Part shown: positions 17,437 to 26,823 of the stretch, piece after piece
Layout of the letters: each line of letters opens with the position of its first letter
How positions within the stretch are numbered: the stretch's first letter is position 1
From: JAVBOW01 sp031549495
GTDB lineage: Bacteria; Bacteroidota; Bacteroidia; Bacteroidales; Rikenellaceae
Reading direction: 5' to 3'
Length of the DNA stretch: 64,000 nucleotides
Assembly: GCA_031549495.1 (NCBI GenBank)
Contig: JAVBPS010000069.1
Coordinates: 1 to 64,000 of the forward strand
Notes under the pieces: generated by a model
Told to the model about the DNA's origin: nothing
The model's input: the letters and a program-made list of their open reading frames with translations, nothing else
Databases searched by the model: none
Position numbers and translations under genes: made by a program

Positions 17437-19047
17437 TTAGAAATTAAACCCAGCCGCCACCTTAATGCTGAACCGCGAGTCCTTCCCCGCCAGCTCTTTC
17501 CCGCTGGCCTTCAAAAGCCCCGCATCCACGCTCACGAATACCGCCGAGTTCGTTTCCCGGTCCAGGTTCTGCGAATAGGTGCACCCCGCGCGCAGTCCCA
17601 CATAATCCGCCGAGCGGATCATCAAATCCCACGGCATGAATGTCCCCACCACCGCATCATAGGCCTCCTGCTGGGTCGTGTTCGTCGGCGTAGGCCCGTG
17701 GTAATCGTACTTCCCTTCGGTATTCTTGTTGTAATCCACCCCGAGGCCTGCCAACAGGCGGTTGGTATTGCTGCCCGGGATGACGAAATTCTTCTTGAAA
17801 TAGACCCCGCCGCGCACATTGGCGATCCGCTCGGTCGTGGAAGGGTAGGGCAGGTAGTAAATATCGTCCGTGCTCTGGTAATCGAGGGTCAGCCCCGCCC
17901 GCCAGTTATATTCCGCCCCGCGGTTGACGCGGTAGTCATAATTCAGGCGCATATCCGTAGCCCCGTAATTCGAGCGCACCACCAGCCCCGAGGTCACATA
18001 ATCCTGGCTCTCGCTGCCCGTGTCGTAATATTGCACATATTCGATCCCGTCCATCGAGCGGTCCAGGTAATCCAGGCGCACCGAATGCGTGTTGCCCCGG
18101 CCGCCCTGCATGGAAAAGAGCGCCCCGGCCTTCACGCTGTTCTCGGCCACCGATCCCGCCATCTGCGGGTTCTCGGAAATGGTGCTGCTCACATCCTCCA
18201 CGCGCCGTGCGAACCCCCCGGAAAGGAGCACGTCGAACGCCCCGTGGTAATTATATTGCAACTCCCCGCCGACCGAGTTGCCGTTGTAGAACCGGCTGAC
18301 GTAATGCCCCCCGATGGCGCTGTCGTAATACCCCAACCCCTTCATCATGTAGTAGGGGCAGGGCCTTTCCAGATTCGAAAGCGTCAGCTCGGCATCCTCG
18401 CGCTGGTTGAAATATTCGAACGTAAGCCCGATGTTATGCCCGCCGCCGAGCGTCACGATGGCCGAGGGCCGCAGGTTGAACGTATAGTAATAGGTCTCCG
18501 TGCGGATGTCGACCTGCTTGGCCGCCAGCGTATTGCGGTAATCGACGTTCAGCCCGAAGATCACCCGGTCCCACAGGCGCGGGAAGGCGACGCGCGCTTT
18601 CAGGTCGTAATACTGGTTCACCCAGTCGCTCTCGGCCCCGTCGGCCACGTAGTAGGGCATGCGGCGGAACGGATCGGCAAGTGAGGCATTGAAGTACGTC
18701 CCCATGATCTTGTCGCGGCTGTAATTGAAGCTGCCCCATAGGTAGACCCCGCCGAGCATGCCGCCGCCCTCGGTGCCCAGGTTGATGTCGTTGGTCGCCG
18801 TGCCCGCCTGCGGACGGCTGAAATCGCCCTGGCTGCGCTTGTACGCACCCCATACCGAGGCGTAATGGCGCGCCTGTTCCAGCGTGGTGCCCGCGGCGTT
18901 CGACGAATGGAACGTCCAGAGGTTGTCGTCCTTGAGGCGTTCCAGGGCTGCCGGTGAGGTCATGTCCCGTTCTTCCTGCGCGGATGCGGCGCTCCCGCAG
19001 AAGAGCAGCAGGATGCCGAGGCCGTATTTTAAGGTCGTATTTTTCAT
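17437..19047 (-). CDS. DUF6850-type outer-membrane beta-barrel protein
   Basis: 536 residues. Signal peptide about 1-23 (ending SAASAQ), then many alternating aromatic strands and a terminal FSIKVAAGFNF, the C-terminal aromatic strand typical of outer-membrane barrels. The overall pattern matches what is annotated as the DUF6850 family in Bacteroidales; no biochemical role is known. It is the last gene of a three-gene run (TonB receptor, DUF4876 lipoprotein, this protein) with a gap of 13 bases to the preceding gene. Inference: an outer-membrane partner or exit route in that system. Confidence 0.72.
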   Translation of the reverse strand: MKNTTLKYGLGILLLFCGSAASAQEERDMTSPAALERLKDDNLWTFHSSNAAGTTLEQARHYASVWGAYKRSQGDFSRPQAGTATNDINLGTEGGGMLGGVYLWGSFNYSRDKIMGTYFNASLADPFRRMPYYVADGAESDWVNQYYDLKARVAFPRLWDRVIFGLNVDYRNTLAAKQVDIRTETYYYTFNLRPSAIVTLGGGHNIGLTFEYFNQREDAELTLSNLERPCPYYMMKGLGYYDSAIGGHYVSRFYNGNSVGGELQYNYHGAFDVLLSGGFARRVEDVSSTISENPQMAGSVAENSVKAGALFSMQGGRGNTHSVRLDYLDRSMDGIEYVQYYDTGSESQDYVTSGLVVRSNYGATDMRLNYDYRVNRGAEYNWRAGLTLDYQSTDDIYYLPYPSTTERIANVRGGVYFKKNFVIPGSNTNRLLAGLGVDYNKNTEGKYDYHGPTPTNTTQQEAYDAVVGTFMPWDLMIRSADYVGLRAGCTYSQNLDRETNSAVFVSVDAGLLKASGKELAGKDSRFSIKVAAGFNF

Positions 19048-19060
19048 AATCCGGATCTTA

Positions 19061-20335
19061 TTAAGGATTCGCCCAAGTGTTCCACGAAGGGATCGAGGTT
19101 GCGGTGTTCAGCCCGCGCCTCAATACCGGCGGCGATTGGAGTTCGAAATCCACATTGGTGTTGTTGGTGTCCATCAACACGATCCGCCCAGCGGCCGCCG
19201 TCTTTGCCGCGTCCGTCTTGCGCACGAAGCTGATCGACTTGTAGATACCGCCCGCCGTGATCGCCCCCTCGTCCAGCACGGGCGAGACGCGCTTGTTCTG
19301 TTTGGTGGCCTCGTCCCGCACGACCTCCACCACATCCAGGCAGCGGTCGATGCGGATGCGGTAATGGCGGCGCGTCTTGCCGATCGGGATGCGCACGTCG
19401 TTCTCCTCGATCACCGGCCCGGTAGCCTTGAAAAGGGCGTACGCGCAGCCGTAAATGTTGGTGAACCAGCTCGCCCCGATATTCCCCGAAGTCCCCATGT
19501 AGATTTTCATGTTCAGGGCCGGGTTATCGGAAACCGTCGCCGACATCTCCGGGATCCACGCCTCGAATTCCGCGCTGCGCAGGTCGGCCGGGCTGTCCGG
19601 GTTGAACGTGGGCTGCTTGTGGTTCAGCGCCAGCGACGCGATCACGGCTGACTGGCCCGGCTGCAACGGATAGTCCGTCCCCGAGCCGGGGATGATCCAG
19701 ATCAGCGCGGCGTAAACGTAATCGTCCGCGTCGGCATCCGTCCAGGTGTTGAATTCCGACATGTAGAAATTCACGTCGGGCTGCAACGTGGTGATGCACA
19801 GGCTGTCGAGGTAGAACACCTCGTCGCTGTTGTTATAGATCTCGTAATACTGGTCCTTTTTGTAATACGCCTCGCTGCCGCTGCCGAGCGACGAGTTCGA
19901 GGAGCAGTTGGTGAAGATCTCCTTGAAGCAGACGGCCCCGAACTGGCTCATCATCACCTTGATCTGGATCGGGTTGTCTGCGCCGCGCGTGCTGATCAGC
20001 GCCTGCTGGGTCACCCCGCCGGCATAGCTGGCGGTCTCGTCGCGCCCCGAGATGGTGATGTTGTATTTGCCCGGGACGATGTTCTCCACGCTGGTCACGC
20101 CCGTCGCGCTGACGGGGGCGGTGACCGTGTAGCTGTTCTCCTGGCTTTCGAAGCGCACCTGGAGTGGGGGAATATCGGGCGAATCGGCCATGATGTTGGG
20201 CTTCACGGCGATCGAGATCATCTCCGCCTCCTGGGCCTTGCCGACCTCCTTGAACTGCTCGGTGCAGGAGCCCGCCCCCGCGGCCAACACCCCGAAACAG
20301 AGGGCGTGCAGTATATATTTAGCTGTTTTCATCAT
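19061..20335 (-). CDS. DUF4876-type lipoprotein
   Basis: 424 residues. Lipobox GSC with Cys24. A beta-rich N-terminal part (about 40-125, IVPGKYNITISGRDETASYAGG) resembles a small Ig-like fold. The central part (about 130-330) holds FKEIFTNCSSNSS, YEIYNNSDEVFYLDSLCI and LIWIIPGSGTDYPLQPGQSAVIA, as in DUF4876 proteins and reminiscent of lamin-tail-like domains. It lies 3 bases after the TonB receptor gene and before DUF6850. Probably an outer-membrane lipoprotein that binds the ligand of the receptor, taking a SusD-like role without SusD sequence. Family recognition is by pattern only. Confidence 0.72.
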   Translation of the reverse strand: MMKTAKYILHALCFGVLAAGAGSCTEQFKEVGKAQEAEMISIAVKPNIMADSPDIPPLQVRFESQENSYTVTAPVSATGVTSVENIVPGKYNITISGRDETASYAGGVTQQALISTRGADNPIQIKVMMSQFGAVCFKEIFTNCSSNSSLGSGSEAYYKKDQYYEIYNNSDEVFYLDSLCITTLQPDVNFYMSEFNTWTDADADDYVYAALIWIIPGSGTDYPLQPGQSAVIASLALNHKQPTFNPDSPADLRSAEFEAWIPEMSATVSDNPALNMKIYMGTSGNIGASWFTNIYGCAYALFKATGPVIEENDVRIPIGKTRRHYRIRIDRCLDVVEVVRDEATKQNKRVSPVLDEGAITAGGIYKSISFVRKTDAAKTAAAGRIVLMDTNNTNVDFELQSPPVLRRGLNTATSIPSWNTWANP

Positions 20336-20338
20336 AGC

Positions 20339-23317
20339 TTATTTGATCATTGCGGAAAATTCCAGCCCGAAATAGATCTGCGGGTTGCGCCGCACCACCA
20401 TCGAGGGGTCGACCTTCGATTTATAGACCGGATAATTCATCAGCATGTTATTGGCGAAGAACGACACCCGCAGGTTGTCTTTGAACTCCTTGGTGATGTT
20501 GATGTTGATCAACAGCAGCGGGGGCATGTTCTCGGTCCGGTAGCGCGTGGGCAACTTGGTTTTTATCGCCGCCTCCATCGAATTCTTATACTGGATGTAC
20601 TCGGGATTGGTCTCGTCGCGATCGTAACGCACCAGCAATTTTTTGAAGTAGAGCGGATCGTACGTCTTGACCCGGCCGTTGTCGTACACGTCCATGTACT
20701 GGATGGGGATCGAGTCGTTGCCGAAGGTCTGCCAGCTCCGGTCGTTCCAGGTGACCTGCGCCGTGAGGGTCATCACCAGGCCGATGCGCGGGATGTTGTG
20801 CGTGGCGCGCAACGTGGTCACGAAGCGTTCCAGGTGCGTCTTTTCGGCCCCGGCCTCGTAAATGCCGACATGGAACTGGTCGGTGATCCCGCTGGCCCCG
20901 ATCCCGCTGTTGAAGAAGGTCACGCCGTTGGTGTAGTAGGTGTTCTGCATGTAGGCCCCGGTCAGCGAGAACGAGGTGCGCAGGCTGCGCACGCGCCCGA
21001 AATCGAGCGTAGCCTCGATGCCTTTCGATAGGTCGGTCACGTTGTTGGTGGGGATCATGTATCCGGCCATATACCCGTAGGTGTTGGCCAGATCCAGCGC
21101 CGCCAGCCCACTCGGAGACACGGTGCCCGAGGAGACGTAATCCTTGATCCCGATCCAGTTCCACGAACCGAGCGTGGAGGACATCGCGTACCCGTTGGTC
21201 ATCTTCTCATAATACCCGGTCAGCGAGAAACTCATCCCCTTGATCCGGCTTTCGAGGCCCACCTCGGCCTTGCGGTTGGTGGCGATCTCTAAATTATCCC
21301 GGTTGTCCGTGTCGTACGAACGGGTATGCACCAGCATGAATTTCTCATAAGCCGCCGCCCCTTCCGCGGTCATCCCGTTGTAGTACGCGAAATCGAAATA
21401 GGCCCGGTCGGGATGAAGGTAAGCCACCGTGGGTGCCTTGGCCGTGATACCGAATCCGCCGCGCAGGGTGAGCATCTTATCTTTGAGCAGATCGACGGCC
21501 AGGTTGACGCGCGGGGCGACGATGCTCTTGAAATCCATGACCATATCGTAACGCACCCCCGCCTGCAGGTTGAGGTTGCGCCCCGGCAGGAAGGCCCACG
21601 TCAGGTTCTCCTCGGCATAGGCCCCGAACTGGGTGACGAAAGGAATGTCCTTGTATTGGCGCGGCCGCGCGGAGCGTCCCGTGATATAGGTCTTCGGCGG
21701 CGTCGACGGATCGAACACCTGCCCTTTGCCCAGGTTGCCGTCGCTTTTCAGGTCGACCCCGGCCAAAAGGCGGTGGTTGGTCGGCCCGATGCGTCCCGAA
21801 AACTGCGTGGAGATCTTGGCGAAAAGGTTCACTTCCTTGCCGTAAATATCGTAACGGCCCAGGTAAGCGTCCGGCAGGAAGGTCGCGAAGGCGTTGGGAT
21901 CGCCCTTCCAGTCGGAGATCACGTTGCCCTGCGTGTCGTATACCGTGCTGCCGGGGATGTTGGTGATCACCGACCCGTCGGCCTCGGCCATCGAGAAGGC
22001 GCGCATGGCACTGCTGTAAATCTCCTGGTAGAAATTATGGCGGTCCATGTAGGTCCCCGAGAGCGTATATTTAACGGTCTTGAACCATCCCTTGTCAATG
22101 AAAAAAGTGCCGTTCGTGTTCAGGATCGCCCCCACATCCAGCGCCCCCTCGCTGATCTGCGAGCGCTTGGTGTCGGGATTGGGCTTCAGGGTGCTTTTGC
22201 CGTAAATGAAGTCGAGCGAAGTGTTCGATTTCCATTTTCCGCCCAGGAACACGTTCGAATAGAGCGTCTTTGCCGTGACGCGCTGGTAATATTTATAGGA
22301 CTCGGTAGGCCGGTTGACGTTGTAGGCATAGTCGGCCCCGATGTTCAGATTGCCCGCCTTTTCCCCGAGGGAAAGCCCCTTGTTGCCCGAGAACTGGTAG
22401 ACGTTCGGATTGGTCTTGAACCGTACCGCCAGCGGCTCCTTGCCCGCCTTCGAATTGACGATCACCGCCCCCGAGGTCAGGTCGCCGTACTCGACCGAGG
22501 GAATCCCCCGGATGATCTCGACCGATTCGATGTTGTCCGTCGAGATCTGGCGCAGGTCGACCCCGCTGCCCGGCACCGATCCGCCCCCCACGGAGCTCGG
22601 CCGCCCGGTGTAGACGTTGCCGATGGTCATGTCGATCGACTGCATGTTGGCGTTGTTCGACACGGGCGACCCATCCATGATGATCGCCGTCCCGAGGCTG
22701 TTCATGTCCAGCGCGTTGGATTCCGCAGCCCCCGGCACGCTGTAAGCCGAAAGTTGCCCCACGCTGCGCAGGGTGAACGTCTGTGCCGACGACAGGTCGG
22801 GATTCGACGAAAGCCCCCCGGGCAACAGTTGCATCAGGTCGGCCAGCGAAGAGGTCTGCATGTGGTCCATCGCCGTGCGCGAGATCATCGAGGCGGTCGA
22901 CTGCCCGGTCTTGCCCGCCTGAGCGGTGACCACCACGTCTTCCAGCTTGAAGTTATCCTCATGCAGGTAGATTTTCAGCGCCGGCATACCGGCCGACACC
23001 GTGATCACCGTATCGGCGGTGATATACCCCAGCGACGAGGCCATAATGCGCACTTTGCCCACCGGGACGTTGCTCAGCCTGAAATTACCGTTGTGGTCGC
23101 TCATCGCGCCGATGGCCAGGTCGGGAATGGTCACGGAAGCCATCGCCAGCGGTTTGCTCTCTTTCGGGGAGGCGTAGTAGACCACCCCCTGCACGGTTAC
23201 GCTGCGCGCGGCGGCGGCCCGCTGCTGGGTACGTTCCTGCTGCGCGGCTTGTACAGGCAGGCCGCAGGTGAGCGATAAGGAGAGAATCAGACACAGGGAT
23301 AGTAGTTTGTTTTCCAT
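20339..23317 (-). CDS. TonB-dependent receptor with N-terminal carboxypeptidase-regulatory-like domain
   Basis: About 992 residues from MENKLLSLCLIL. A start 8 codons upstream (23341) would overlap the -7 box at 23339-23346, so 23317 is chosen. Signal peptide ends near QAA. A CarboxypepD_reg-like domain (about 35-125: VQGVVYYASPKESKPLAMASVTIPD, GNFRLSNVPVGKVRIMASSLGY) precedes the plug (about 130-260: VVTAQAGKTGQST, VEIIRGIPSVEYGDLTSGAVIV) and a 22-strand barrel ending FGLEFSAMIK. Imports a ligand across the outer membrane using TonB. No SusD accompanies it; the downstream DUF4876 and DUF6850 genes follow at 3 and 13 bases. Ligand unknown. Confidence 0.92.
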   Translation of the reverse strand: MENKLLSLCLILSLSLTCGLPVQAAQQERTQQRAAAARSVTVQGVVYYASPKESKPLAMASVTIPDLAIGAMSDHNGNFRLSNVPVGKVRIMASSLGYITADTVITVSAGMPALKIYLHEDNFKLEDVVVTAQAGKTGQSTASMISRTAMDHMQTSSLADLMQLLPGGLSSNPDLSSAQTFTLRSVGQLSAYSVPGAAESNALDMNSLGTAIIMDGSPVSNNANMQSIDMTIGNVYTGRPSSVGGGSVPGSGVDLRQISTDNIESVEIIRGIPSVEYGDLTSGAVIVNSKAGKEPLAVRFKTNPNVYQFSGNKGLSLGEKAGNLNIGADYAYNVNRPTESYKYYQRVTAKTLYSNVFLGGKWKSNTSLDFIYGKSTLKPNPDTKRSQISEGALDVGAILNTNGTFFIDKGWFKTVKYTLSGTYMDRHNFYQEIYSSAMRAFSMAEADGSVITNIPGSTVYDTQGNVISDWKGDPNAFATFLPDAYLGRYDIYGKEVNLFAKISTQFSGRIGPTNHRLLAGVDLKSDGNLGKGQVFDPSTPPKTYITGRSARPRQYKDIPFVTQFGAYAEENLTWAFLPGRNLNLQAGVRYDMVMDFKSIVAPRVNLAVDLLKDKMLTLRGGFGITAKAPTVAYLHPDRAYFDFAYYNGMTAEGAAAYEKFMLVHTRSYDTDNRDNLEIATNRKAEVGLESRIKGMSFSLTGYYEKMTNGYAMSSTLGSWNWIGIKDYVSSGTVSPSGLAALDLANTYGYMAGYMIPTNNVTDLSKGIEATLDFGRVRSLRTSFSLTGAYMQNTYYTNGVTFFNSGIGASGITDQFHVGIYEAGAEKTHLERFVTTLRATHNIPRIGLVMTLTAQVTWNDRSWQTFGNDSIPIQYMDVYDNGRVKTYDPLYFKKLLVRYDRDETNPEYIQYKNSMEAAIKTKLPTRYRTENMPPLLLININITKEFKDNLRVSFFANNMLMNYPVYKSKVDPSMVVRRNPQIYFGLEFSAMIK

Positions 23318-23338
23318 AAGGTGCGGGTTGATTCTTTT

Positions 23339-23346
23339 CAAAGGTA
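23339..23346 (-). promoter_or_regulatory. -7 box TACCTTTG of the TonB/DUF4876/DUF6850 operon
   Basis: Exact TAnnTTTG on the minus strand, 21 bases before the chosen ATG; it decides the start of the receptor gene. Confidence 0.6.
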
Positions 23347-23621
23347 GTTTTTTTTTTTCGGCCCACCTAAAAAAATGCTTCTAAATCACCGTATCGCGCT
23401 CTGTGTAAGCTCCCGGAAGGGCTTGCGCCTTTGCCGGGCCGCATTCGTTCTTGCGGCCTAAACGGCTCATTATCGGCGGCCTATGGAGAAATAGAGGCCG
23501 TCGGGTTGTTTTTCTTGTGTAATTCAATTATGTTTGAGCAAGGTATGGGCTTTCGCTTCCGCTCCTAAGGCCGTCCCGCAGCGGGGCGGGCAGATAAAAA
23601 ACACTATTTGAAATCGATCCG
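23347..23621. other. Intergenic region without a recognised gene
   Basis: Contains two small inverted repeats (GGCCGC/GCGGCC at 23437-23458, and an imperfect stem at 23474-23503 followed by TTGTTTTTC) but no convincing frame or RNA family. It separates the divergent TonB operon and the HD hydrolase gene. Confidence 0.5.
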
Positions 23622-24050
23622 ATGAACGAACTATTGGCGGAAGCCATTGAAATTGCAACCAAAGCCCATGCCGGGCAGAGGGATAAGAGCGGGATGCCCT
23701 ACATCGGGCACGTAATGAGGGTCATGGAGGCCGGTCAAACCGCTGACGAGAAAATAGCCGGCGTGCTGCATGACCTTATCGAAGATACCGACTGGACTTT
23801 CGAACGACTGGGGCGGGAGGGATTTCCCGAACCCATCGTCTCTGCTCTGAGATGCCTGACCAAAACCTCGGAAGACGAGCCTTATGAGCAGTTTATAGAG
23901 CGGGTAAAGGCCAATCCGTTGGCCGTGAAGGTTAAGATCAACGACCTGACGGACAATATGGACATCCGCAGGCTTGACGAGATAACGGACAAGACCAAAA
24001 ACAGGCTCAACAAGTATCTGAAAGCCTACAAGCAGTTGACCGAAATTTAA
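23622..24050 (+). CDS. Small HD-domain (p)ppGpp hydrolase-like protein
   Basis: 142 residues that match the hydrolase half of RelA/SpoT proteins alone. HD signatures: AHAGQRDKSGMPYIGHV (His16, His30), LHDLIEDTDW (His50, Asp51, Glu54, Asp55) and VKINDLTDNM near residues 104-114. No synthetase, TGS or ACT domain is present. This is the layout of small alarmone hydrolases (MESH1-like), which remove the 3'-pyrophosphate of ppGpp with Mn2+; NADPH phosphatase activity is known for the animal enzyme. Cytoplasmic. Its stop codon overlaps the convergent AraC stop (24047-24050). Confidence 0.85.
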   Translation: MNELLAEAIEIATKAHAGQRDKSGMPYIGHVMRVMEAGQTADEKIAGVLHDLIEDTDWTFERLGREGFPEPIVSALRCLTKTSEDEPYEQFIERVKANPLAVKVKINDLTDNMDIRRLDEITDKTKNRLNKYLKAYKQLTEI

Positions 24051-25153
24051 CCGACTTTTACCTGACCTCCTGAAACCGGATCGCCCCGTTTTTTCCACTG
24101 CAGGGGCGAACGGCCGGTGATCTGCTTGAACCAGCGGGAGAAGTTATAGGGTTGGGTGATCCCGACCATCCGGCCGATCTGGGTGATCGTCCTGTCGGGA
24201 TGTTTTTTGAACAGGGCCTTGGCTTCTTCGATGCGCAGGGTGTTGAGCCACTGCTGGAACGAACAGCCTAACTGCCTGTTGAGGTAGGCGGACAAATAGG
24301 TGTGGTTGGTGCCGATTTCCTGCGCCACGGTTTTTATCGTCAGCGAATCCCTGCAAAACCGCTTCTCGTCGCACCACAGGGCGACCAGGGCGGCGAGTTT
24401 ATCGGTAGAACCGTTCGCCGCGGGGAGACGTCCGGCCTGCGCCCCGTTATCTTCTTTATGCGCTTCGCCCACACGGATGAATACATGGACATAGTCCAGC
24501 AGGCGTATGGCGAACCAGATATAAAACAGGGTGGTGGCCACGCGCAGCGGCAGGCTCAACTCGTCGATGTAAAAACCCGCCAGGTTCACCAACGCAAGCC
24601 CGAGGGTCATCACCAGCGCCCCGTTCATCCATGAGTAGCGCAGCGTGCCGTCGTAATAGTTTTCCATCGCCCGTGCGTTGGCGCGGTATTCCCTGAAGCA
24701 GACGCCGATCGTCCAGTATATCTGCGCGGCATAGGCCACTCCAATGGCGACCGAGGCAAATGGATAGGCCCCCGGGAAAAATGTCATCGCCCCGCCCGCC
24801 AGGATGATCAGGGGTAGCCCGATCGACGCGTAACGCCGGAAGCGGCGCAGGTTCCTGCGCGAAGGCTCCTGCAATAGCAGGTAGGCATAGGTATTCAGCC
24901 AGGCCTGGACCAGGCTCACGATCCCGATGTTGTAAATGGTCACGTAATTCCGCTCGCCGTCCGCCGGGCAGGAAAAAAATTCGGTCAGCCCCATGATCCC
25001 CAGCAGCAGGTAGGCGCAGGCGAATACCCGGCAGCTTTTCCGGTACACCTCCAGGGGCGCCTCGTGCGGAATATGGATCACCAGCAACAGAATCCCCAGG
25101 GCGAGAAACACCACCACGTAGACGATGGTCGCGTATGTGAATATGGCATCCAT
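24047..25153 (-). CDS. Membrane-bound AraC-type regulator of the fimbrial operon (by position)
   Basis: 368 residues from MDAIFTYATIVYVVVFLALGILLL; a longer frame upstream lacks membrane character and would cross the -7 box at 25162-25169. About seven membrane segments fill residues 1-240. The C-terminal AraC domain (about 260-360) has FCRDSLTIKTVAQEIGTNHTYLSAYLN, IRIEEAK-like helix, ITQIGRMVGITQPYNFSRWFKQITGRSPLQWKK. Same design as the protein at 8386-9495. It is divergent from the DUF3575/fimbrillin operon and is its likely regulator. Confidence 0.88.
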   Translation of the reverse strand: MDAIFTYATIVYVVVFLALGILLLVIHIPHEAPLEVYRKSCRVFACAYLLLGIMGLTEFFSCPADGERNYVTIYNIGIVSLVQAWLNTYAYLLLQEPSRRNLRRFRRYASIGLPLIILAGGAMTFFPGAYPFASVAIGVAYAAQIYWTIGVCFREYRANARAMENYYDGTLRYSWMNGALVMTLGLALVNLAGFYIDELSLPLRVATTLFYIWFAIRLLDYVHVFIRVGEAHKEDNGAQAGRLPAANGSTDKLAALVALWCDEKRFCRDSLTIKTVAQEIGTNHTYLSAYLNRQLGCSFQQWLNTLRIEEAKALFKKHPDRTITQIGRMVGITQPYNFSRWFKQITGRSPLQWKKRGDPVSGGQVKVG

Positions 25154-25161
25154 GGTAGATA

Positions 25162-25169
25162 CAAAAGTA
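25162..25169 (-). promoter_or_regulatory. -7 box TACTTTTG of the AraC gene
   Basis: Exact TAnnTTTG only 8 bases upstream of the ATG at 25153, implying a nearly leaderless mRNA. Confidence 0.55.
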
Positions 25170-25332
25170 GGGGCCGGGCGGGGATGCTCCAATAAAAATA
25201 AAGAAAAAATTGCGTGTACGTCAATTTGACCGAGGTGCAAATTATTGTCCGGAACTTTACCATAGCCACGGCAAGCCAGGCGATAGGCCCTGTGCGCCAT
25301 GCCATTTGCAAATTCACCAAAAACCCGACTTT

Positions 25333-25944
25333 ATGAAGTTGAAAATCCTTCTCCCGATCTTGCTTGCGACCGTTTTTGCTATTCCCGCCGCCGGACAGGT
25401 TGCGGGGCAGCGCGTCGTGACCTTACGCACCAACCTTTTGTATGATGCCTTCCTTACCCCGACCCTGGGGGTGGAATGGCATTTCAACCCCTGCACCAGC
25501 CTGAAGGTCGACGGCAGTTTCAGTTTTTGGGGCGACGAAACGGGCGACGTGCAGAAAATCTGGCTCGTCAGCCCCGAAGTGCGCCGCTACCTGGACAGCG
25601 GAAAGAACTTCTACTTAGGGCTGGGCGGCAACTACGGCAAGTACAACGTCTACGGCGGGATGATCGGCGGGATGTTCCCCGACAAGACGGGCTATGATGG
25701 CTACGCCGGGCCGGTGGGATACCAGGGCAGCCTGTGGAACGCGGGACTGACCGTGGGCTACTGCCTGCCGCTGAGCCACCGCCTGTCCCTCGACCTGAAC
25801 CTCGGGCTGGGCTATACCCGCTTCGAATACGACCGTTTTAACATGATCGGCGGGGTGCGGGTGTATAACGGGAAAGACCTCACGGAGAACTTCTGGGGAC
25901 CTACGCAGGCCGGAGTGTCGCTCTCCTGGCAGATCGTGAAATAA
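25333..25944 (+). CDS. DUF3575-type secreted beta-barrel protein of the fimbrial operon
   Basis: 203 residues from MKLKILLPILLAT; a longer upstream frame shows no signal. The signal peptide ends near IPAAGQ. VVTLRTNLLYDAFLTPTLGVEWHFN (about 26-50) is the DUF3575 signature, and the protein ends SWQIVK after several amphipathic strands, suggesting a small outer-membrane barrel. DUF3575 genes commonly open Bacteroidales fimbrial operons; the role is unknown. The gap to the next gene is 19 bases. Confidence 0.85.
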   Translation: MKLKILLPILLATVFAIPAAGQVAGQRVVTLRTNLLYDAFLTPTLGVEWHFNPCTSLKVDGSFSFWGDETGDVQKIWLVSPEVRRYLDSGKNFYLGLGGNYGKYNVYGGMIGGMFPDKTGYDGYAGPVGYQGSLWNAGLTVGYCLPLSHRLSLDLNLGLGYTRFEYDRFNMIGGVRVYNGKDLTENFWGPTQAGVSLSWQIVK

Positions 25945-25963
25945 TCAAATACTTCTGAACGAT

Positions 25964-26800
25964 ATGAAGAAAATAACATCCATACTGATACTGGCGGCCC
26001 TCGCCTCGTGCGACGTGAACGACCCGATCTACTATACCTCGCACCCTGAGCAGGGGAAGATCACTTTCTCGATGGACTTCTCGCAGCGCACGGACGGAGT
26101 AACGGTCCCGGCCGAAGTGACGGCGAAAGTGGGGCAGCACAGCGCGACCCTCGCCACGGGGCAGGCGGTAACTTTCCCTAATCTGGTCGATCCGGGGACG
26201 TACCACATCAATATCTATAATGCGGCCGACAAGATCTCGGTCAGCGGCACGACGGCGAGCGTGACTGTGACGGCTGGCGTGGCCGATCCGCTTCCGGGCT
26301 GGTTCTTTACTTACGCCGCCGACCAGGTAATAGAAAAGGATAAGGATTACGACCTGACCGCCCTGATGCGGCAGCAGGTGCGCGAGCTGACGCTGGTGAT
26401 CGAGCCCACGGGCGGCACGGTCGAAAAGATCGCCACGGTCGACGCCACGCTGACGGGCGTAGCCTCGCAACTGAATATCGACGACAGTACGCCGTCCACT
26501 CCGGTGAGCGTGAAACCCGCGTTCACGAAGCAATCCGACGGCAACTACAAAGCCACCGTTCGCCTGTTGGGCATGGCAGGCGACGAGCAACGCCTGACGG
26601 TCGTGATGAGCTTCACGGGCGGGAATCCGCAACCCGTGACCGAGAGCCACGACCTGTCAGCGTTGCTGGCTAATTTCAACGGCGATAAGAAAATCCCGCT
26701 CACGCTCGGCGCGCAAGCGGTGGAGACCCCCACCGGCGCGGGCTTTACGGCCACGATCACCCCCTGGACGGTAGTAACGGGCACCGGCACGGCCGAATAA
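25964..26800 (+). CDS. FimB/Mfa2-like fimbrial lipoprotein
   Basis: 278 residues. Lipobox ASC with Cys16 followed by DVNDP. Two transthyretin-like beta domains are suggested: the first (about 35-110) has VPAEVTAKVGQHSATL, and the second (about 130-270) has LTALMRQQVRELTLVIEPTGGTVEKI, similar to the FimB/Mfa2 family or DUF5119 proteins. In type V pili such proteins anchor or cap the fimbria at the outer membrane. It is followed by the two fimbrillin/FGE-fold genes. FimB/Mfa2 and DUF5119 cannot be separated by eye. Confidence 0.72.
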   Translation: MKKITSILILAALASCDVNDPIYYTSHPEQGKITFSMDFSQRTDGVTVPAEVTAKVGQHSATLATGQAVTFPNLVDPGTYHINIYNAADKISVSGTTASVTVTAGVADPLPGWFFTYAADQVIEKDKDYDLTALMRQQVRELTLVIEPTGGTVEKIATVDATLTGVASQLNIDDSTPSTPVSVKPAFTKQSDGNYKATVRLLGMAGDEQRLTVVMSFTGGNPQPVTESHDLSALLANFNGDKKIPLTLGAQAVETPTGAGFTATITPWTVVTGTGTAE

Positions 26801-26823
26801 ACAAACTCTAAAAAAGAAGAGAT

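Noticed and set aside
23347..23621. Possible small RNA or riboswitch upstream of the TonB receptor
   Set aside because: Only weak short stems; no recognisable cobalamin, TPP or other riboswitch core, and most of it lies upstream of the promoter box.
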